A stretch of 10,594 bases of DNA from JAZKFT01 sp043760535 (GTDB taxonomy: Bacteria; Bacteroidota; Bacteroidia; Chitinophagales; Chitinophagaceae). The notes beneath the pieces were generated by a model. It saw only the letters and a program-made list of their open reading frames with translations. It was not told where the DNA came from and did not search any database. Shown here one piece after another: positions 7,342 through 10,594 of the stretch; the first letter of the stretch is position 1; each line of letters begins with the position of its first letter. Position numbers and translations under genes: made by a program. The stretch is from positions 1 to 10,594 of the forward strand of contig JAYUOV010000226.1 in NCBI GenBank assembly GCA_043760535.1. The letters run 5' to 3'.

Positions 7342-8640
7342 TTACACCAACTCTATCACCGTAACCTCAGGCATAATGCCTACCCTACCCGGATAGCCAA
7401 TAAAACCAAAGCCCGGGTTAACGTATAATTTTTGTTTGCCATCTTCGTAAAGGCCCGACCATTGTTTGTAAACGAACTGTACGGGGCTCCATTTAAACCA
7501 GGGCAATTCTACCCCAAACTGCATACCATGTGTGTGGCCGCTCAGCATTAGATCCACATCCTGAAATTTGGATTTCACTTCTTTATCCCAATGGCTTGGG
7601 TCGTGGCTCATTAGTATTTTAAATGGATGATTCTGGCTTCCAGAATGGGCTTTGGCCATATCGCCATAACTGTGAAAACGAATTTTACCACTAATATTTT
7701 GTACGCCAATCAAGGCTATTTTTTCGCCATTCTTTTCAATAGAAACATGCTCATCTAACAACAAACGCCAGCCCATTTTGGTATGTATGCCTTTAAGTTC
7801 ATCCAGGTTTTGCTGTTGTAATGGCGTTAGCAATCTTGCTCCTGCTGCGGCTTCTTTTTGCTTGTGGGCTGCGTCTCTGTCGGGCCAGGCCACATAATCG
7901 GCATAGTCATGATTACCCAATGTACTATATACACCAAGCGGCGCTTTTAGCTGGCTAAATACATCCACATAATCTTTCATCTCAATAGCCTTATCGTTTA
8001 CCAAATCACCAGTAAACATTATCATATCGGCACCTTGTTTATTAATAAGATCCACGCCAAGCTGCACCGCTTTTTTATCCATAAAACTGCCGCTGTGTAT
8101 ATCGCTTATATGGATAATTTTTAGTCCTTTAAAAGCCAATGGCAGGTTATCAAAAGCTATCTGAATTTTTTTTACCTGATAATTATATTGGTTGCGAAAG
8201 CCGTACAGGAGCGTACCAAAAAGGGTGCTGCCAATACCAAGACCCATCCAGCTTAAAAATGTGCTGCGTGGAATACTATTTTCTACAACGGCTGCTACGT
8301 CAGTATCTTTTGAAAAAAATTTCGTGGCTATCCATTGTATGATCCTGCGGATATCATCTATCAAAAAGAAAAATACGGCAACAACTTTGGCCATAAACAA
8401 GCCAATAATGATGGCAAAAATATAAGTACGCACTGGCCGCTGCCACGACTCATAATTGATATAAGGCAACAAGGCTATAAACAGCAATGAGCATGCAGAC
8501 ACCACCCAAAAAATGGAAAAAATAATTGTTTTGGCCTTTGGCGAAAGATTATGAGATACAGTTTTTACAGCCATAAAAACATACCAATCTACCAGTAACA
8601 TAATGGCCACAAATATGAGCGAACCCGAAGCACTGCGCAT
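7342..8640 (-). CDS. Membrane-anchored calcineurin-like metallophosphoesterase (YaeI/YkuE type)
   Basis: This 432-residue protein has four predicted N-terminal membrane helices at about 5-25, 38-58, 72-95 and 127-148, then a phosphoesterase domain from about 165 to the end. The metal-binding blocks are complete: SDIHSG (Asp180, His182), FTGDLVND (Asp212), LGNHDY (Asn243, His244), MSHDPSHW (His346) and SGHTHGMQFG (His369, His371). The order and spacing match the YaeI/YkuE branch of the calcineurin-like family, whose members act on phosphodiester or lipid-linked phosphate bonds at the membrane. The actual substrate cannot be read from sequence. An insertion rich in Ala, Lys and Gln (about 250-290) separates the GNHD block from the next strand. 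The start ATG at 8638-8640 is followed by a hydrophobic segment as expected. The gene is transcribed alone and convergent with the outer-membrane peptidase gene. Confidence 0.9.
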   Translation of the reverse strand: MRSASGSLIFVAIMLLVDWYVFMAVKTVSHNLSPKAKTIIFSIFWVVSACSLLFIALLPYINYESWQRPVRTYIFAIIIGLFMAKVVAVFFFLIDDIRRIIQWIATKFFSKDTDVAAVVENSIPRSTFLSWMGLGIGSTLFGTLLYGFRNQYNYQVKKIQIAFDNLPLAFKGLKIIHISDIHSGSFMDKKAVQLGVDLINKQGADMIMFTGDLVNDKAIEMKDYVDVFSQLKAPLGVYSTLGNHDYADYVAWPDRDAAHKQKEAAAGARLLTPLQQQNLDELKGIHTKMGWRLLLDEHVSIEKNGEKIALIGVQNISGKIRFHSYGDMAKAHSGSQNHPFKILMSHDPSHWDKEVKSKFQDVDLMLSGHTHGMQFGVELPWFKWSPVQFVYKQWSGLYEDGKQKLYVNPGFGFIGYPGRVGIMPEVTVIELV

Positions 8641-8646
8641 GTAATT

Positions 8647-8679
8647 TAAATTTAGAAATTATAAATTTTTATTAGCAAA
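8647..8679 (-). promoter_or_regulatory. candidate promoter for the metallophosphoesterase gene
   Basis: On the minus strand TTTG (8676-8679) is followed after 21 bases by TAAATTTA (8647-8654), a one-mismatch form of TAnnTTTG. The predicted transcription start falls at about 8640, on or next to the start codon, so the message could be leaderless or nearly so. The -33 box lies within the 3' end of the neighbouring pseudogene. Confidence 0.32.
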
Positions 8680-9112
8680 AACATTATCCTCATCCACTCC
8701 TATCACCAGGTATTTATTTCGGTTGATGGTAAAGGAGTAATGCAGGTACAACAGCGGCATTGCTACTATTGTACATTGCACTTTTGGAATTGGTGCTCCC
8801 AAGGCCACTCTTTAATTTTTAAAAATAAGATGGATGCAAACCATGTGAGCAAGATGATATAAAAGGGCATAAAGCATTTCGTCCCGTTTTTAACTAAAGG
8901 TAAATGCTGTGATTTTCTTTAGCTTCAAACTCAAATTCTGCACTGCTTCACCAGTCCACTATACCCATTATAGTGTGCTTAGTTACCATTAATTCGTAGT
9001 GCTCTTTTTTGCCATTACTAATACTACCTACCTTATCCCCAACTATAATTCCCCTAAAACTCTGGGAACGGTTTAGGTATTTTTTACAAAATAGTTTTAA
9101 TTTTACCAGCAT
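8659..9112 (-). pseudogene. Small membrane protein with PEGA-like N-terminal domain, decayed (two stops, two frameshifts)
   Basis: This remnant fills the gap between lysC and the phosphoesterase. From ATG at 9110-9112 the frame reads a short beta-rich domain containing GIIVGDKVGSISNGKKEHYE and KHTIMGIVDW. This resembles a widespread family of small proteins with a DGxxVGxIxNG...GxHTIxxxIDWCSS pattern. Here the Cys codon after DW is TGA (8948-8950), and the same frame continues SSAEFEFEAKENHSIYL to a second stop, TAG at 8894-8896, then LKTGRNALCPF. A missing T in the run at 8861-8864 shifts the frame; the next one gives a membrane segment, YIILLTWFASILFLKIK. One more base is missing near 8809-8813, after which GAPIPKVQCTIVAMPLLYLH and YSFTINRNKYLVIGVDEDN lead to the natural TAA at 8659-8661. 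The restored protein would be about 150 residues: a beta domain plus one or two membrane helices. It begins 13 bases after the lysC stop, suggesting former cotranscription. Function of the family is unknown to me. Confidence 0.8.
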
Positions 9113-9125
9113 GGTATTGCTTGTT

Positions 9126-10445
9126 TTAAAGACCAAACAATCCGCTGTTAAGCAGCTTCAATGTATCGTTTTTAAATGCCGATGGTACTAGCAGGCTTAC
9201 ATTGTGCTTACTGCCGCCATAGCTTACCATCCTTACTGGTATTGGCTTTAAGGCTTCGAAAAGTTTATGAAGTATGGTTTCTGTTTGGGCTATTTCGTTA
9301 CCTACTACAGATACAATGCTAAGACCTTCTTCCACTTCTACTATACCAAAAGACTCTAGTTCTTTTACAATATCTTTAAGCGAAACGGCACTATCTATCG
9401 TAACCGAAACGGCTACTTCCGATGTGGTAATCATATCGATACTGGTGCGGTATTTTTCGAACACCTCGAATATTTTTCGCAAAAAACCATAGGCCAGCAA
9501 CATGCGGCTGCTCTTAATGTTAATAGCAATTATACCGTCTTTTGCAGCTACTGCTTTTACACCTGTGCTACCTGCTTCTTGCAAAATAATAGTGCCTTTA
9601 GCCGATGGCTGCATGGTATTAAGCAGCTTTACTGGAATATTATACATCTGAGCTGGCCATATAGAAGCCGGATGCAGAATTTTAGCTCCAAAATAAGCCA
9701 GCTCCGCAGCTTCTTCAAAACTCATTTGCTCAATAGCCAACGTATTTTCGCAGATGCGTGGATCGTTATTGTGCATTCCATCTATATCGGTCCAAATTTC
9801 GCAAACAGTAGCCTTTATGGCGGCGGCTATCAGCGAAGCACTATAATCGCTGCCGCCCCGTTTCAGGTTATCTACTTCGCCCCTGGCATTGCGGCTAATA
9901 TAGCCTTGGGTAATAAAGATGTTGGTGTCTTTGTGCTCGTTTAGCAATTGGCTCAACTTCACTTTTATGGCACCTATCTGCGGCTCTTCGTAGGCGTCGA
10001 TAGTCATAAACTCAAGTGCCGGCAGTAGCTGGTGCTTAATTCCTTTTTCTGTAAGGTATACGCAAAAGAGCTTAGTGCTTAGCAGTTCGCCTTGAGCCAA
10101 AATATCTTTGTTTAAAGCATCGCTAAAGGAGATTCTGAGAATAATATTAAGAAACTCAAAATGCTCTGCAATAATGGCCTTACCCTGTGCAATGCAGGTT
10201 TCGGTATTTACCAGTTGCGGTACAAAATCCTGGTAATGCTTTTCTAGTAGTTCAATCTTTCGCTTGGCTTCGGTTTTATTGCCGCCTGCCATGGCATTGC
10301 TAATTTCTACTAAAGCATTTGTGGTGCCACTAAGGGCACTTAAAACTACAATTTTAGATTCCGCATCGGCTGTTATAAGCGCTGCTACTTGATGCATTCT
10401 TTCCGGCTTTCCAACACTGGTGCCGCCAAATTTCATGATTTTCAT
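9126..10445 (-). CDS. lysC: Aspartate kinase (aspartokinase), monofunctional
   Basis: This enzyme phosphorylates L-aspartate with ATP, the first step to lysine, threonine, methionine and diaminopimelate for peptidoglycan. The protein has 439 residues starting MKIMKFGGTSVG, which places the nucleotide-binding KFGGTSVG at 5-12. Other family blocks are RGGSDYSAS at 196-204, WTDIDGMHNNDPR at 218-230 and FEEAAELAYFGAKILHPA at 243-260. Two C-terminal ACT domains follow at about 305-360 (AINIKSSRMLLAYGFLRKIF) and 372-430 (SIVSVVGNEIAQTETILHKL), which usually mediate feedback inhibition by end products. No homoserine dehydrogenase domain is fused. An in-frame TTG at 10463 would add MGGNGG, but the ATG at 10445 gives the normal family N-terminus. 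The final residues LLNSGLFGL are a normal end, so the gene is complete. Which amino acid inhibits it cannot be told here. Confidence 0.95.
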   Translation of the reverse strand: MKIMKFGGTSVGKPERMHQVAALITADAESKIVVLSALSGTTNALVEISNAMAGGNKTEAKRKIELLEKHYQDFVPQLVNTETCIAQGKAIIAEHFEFLNIILRISFSDALNKDILAQGELLSTKLFCVYLTEKGIKHQLLPALEFMTIDAYEEPQIGAIKVKLSQLLNEHKDTNIFITQGYISRNARGEVDNLKRGGSDYSASLIAAAIKATVCEIWTDIDGMHNNDPRICENTLAIEQMSFEEAAELAYFGAKILHPASIWPAQMYNIPVKLLNTMQPSAKGTIILQEAGSTGVKAVAAKDGIIAINIKSSRMLLAYGFLRKIFEVFEKYRTSIDMITTSEVAVSVTIDSAVSLKDIVKELESFGIVEVEEGLSIVSVVGNEIAQTETILHKLFEALKPIPVRMVSYGGSKHNVSLLVPSAFKNDTLKLLNSGLFGL

Positions 10446-10446
10446 A

Positions 10447-10461
10447 CCCCCGTTTCCCCCC
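10447..10461 (-). promoter_or_regulatory. G-tract leader immediately before the lysC start codon
   Basis: On the minus strand the leader reads GGGGGGAAACGGGGG followed by T and the ATG. Two runs of six and five G are striking in an A+T-rich intergenic region and in a phylum whose starts are usually preceded by A-rich sequence. They could act as a strong ribosome-facing purine stretch, an RNA structure element or a slippage site. Nothing in the sequence decides between these. The rest of 10464-10594 holds no gene I can support. An ATTTG at about 10493-10497 on the minus strand might be a -33 box, but no good -7 box follows at the right distance. Confidence 0.35.
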
Positions 10462-10525
10462 AATTTTATTTTAGTGAATTAAAGAAATATATAAATGCAA
10501 ATGTAAGGCATAGGAATGTTATAGG

Positions 10526-10540
10526 TTCAGAACTCCTTAC
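10526..10540 (+). repeat. 15-base repeat, right copy (inverted match at 85-99)
   Basis: ttcagaactccttac is the exact reverse complement of 85-99. On the minus strand it ends a short open frame running in from the window edge with final residues GKEF and a stop. The left copy on the plus strand similarly ends a short frame with SKEF and a stop. The parallel supports a shared origin of the 15-mers but may simply follow from their identity. The copy lies in the intergenic region upstream of lysC. Confidence 0.4.
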
Positions 10541-10594
10541 CCCGTGAACTGAAACCGCCTGTTATTCGCAATCTAAATACCTGATAGTAGCAAT

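Noticed and set aside
7369..7381. Short palindrome AGGCAT-A-ATGCCT near the convergent gene ends as a terminator
   Set aside because: It is inside the phosphoesterase coding sequence, its one-base loop is sterically poor, and no T-run follows.
4162..8950. In-frame stops as evidence of stop-codon reassignment or recoding
   Set aside because: The stops stand at positions of Glu, Lys, Leu and Cys in different genes and use TAA, TGA and TAG. They occur with frameshifts, while the intact genes use the same codons as normal terminators.
8957..8975. Perfect 7-base inverted repeat (CACTATA, loop CCCAT, TATAGTG) as a possible terminator
   Set aside because: It lies inside the coding part of the PEGA-like pseudogene, is A+T-rich and is not followed by a T-run on the minus strand.
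8948..9136. Stand-alone 62-codon gene on the minus strand after lysC
   Set aside because: The frame continues with family-like sequence past its stop and through two frameshifts, so it is better read as the 5' part of a pseudogene. Its upstream-most start also lies inside lysC.

Overview
The window looks like chromosomal DNA of a Bacteroidota bacterium, most likely of the Chitinophagaceae type. The reasons are the A+T-rich coding style, starts preceded by A-rich stretches rather than Shine-Dalgarno sites, several matches to the Bacteroidota -7 box TAnnTTTG, and the protein families present. The genus cannot be named from the sequence. Most of the window is ordinary single-copy gene content. 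I found no phage, CRISPR array, complete insertion sequence, rRNA or tRNA.

Layout, left to right: (1) 1-455, a remnant of a TMEM175/DUF1211-type membrane channel gene on the minus strand. It has a stop at codon 7, and family similarity ends abruptly at about position 100, exactly at a 15-base sequence that recurs inverted near the right edge of the window. (2) 615-3164, a secreted M14 zinc carboxypeptidase with a degenerate glutamine-amidotransferase-like C-terminal domain. (3) 3190-3783, an uncharacterised cytoplasmic protein of 197 residues. (4) 3832-4481, a toxin-antitoxin remnant: an intact antitoxin-like gene followed by a vapC (PIN domain) toxin gene with two frameshifts and two nonsense codons. 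(5) 4534-7329, a large outer-membrane protein combining a gluzincin-type metallopeptidase domain (HEFRH plus a downstream glutamate), a beta-propeller and a C-terminal beta-barrel. (6) 7342-8640, convergent on the minus strand, a membrane-anchored calcineurin-like metallophosphoesterase. (7) 8659-9112, minus strand, a decayed small membrane protein gene with two in-frame stops and two frameshifts, just downstream of lysC. (8) 9126-10445, minus strand, monofunctional aspartate kinase (lysC). Its leader carries two G-tracts directly before the start codon.

The genes do not form one pathway. Three intact genes concern the cell envelope (M14 peptidase, gluzincin-barrel protein, membrane phosphoesterase), and lysC is biosynthetic. 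The most notable pattern is that three separate small accessory genes are pseudogenes while the long genes (849, 931, 432 and 439 codons) are fully open. That argues against poor sequence quality and for ongoing loss of dispensable genes. I did not find a convincing undescribed system. The best leads are the orphaned antitoxin, the three-part outer-membrane peptidase, the uncharacterised 197-residue protein and the inverted 15-mer pair at the window edges.
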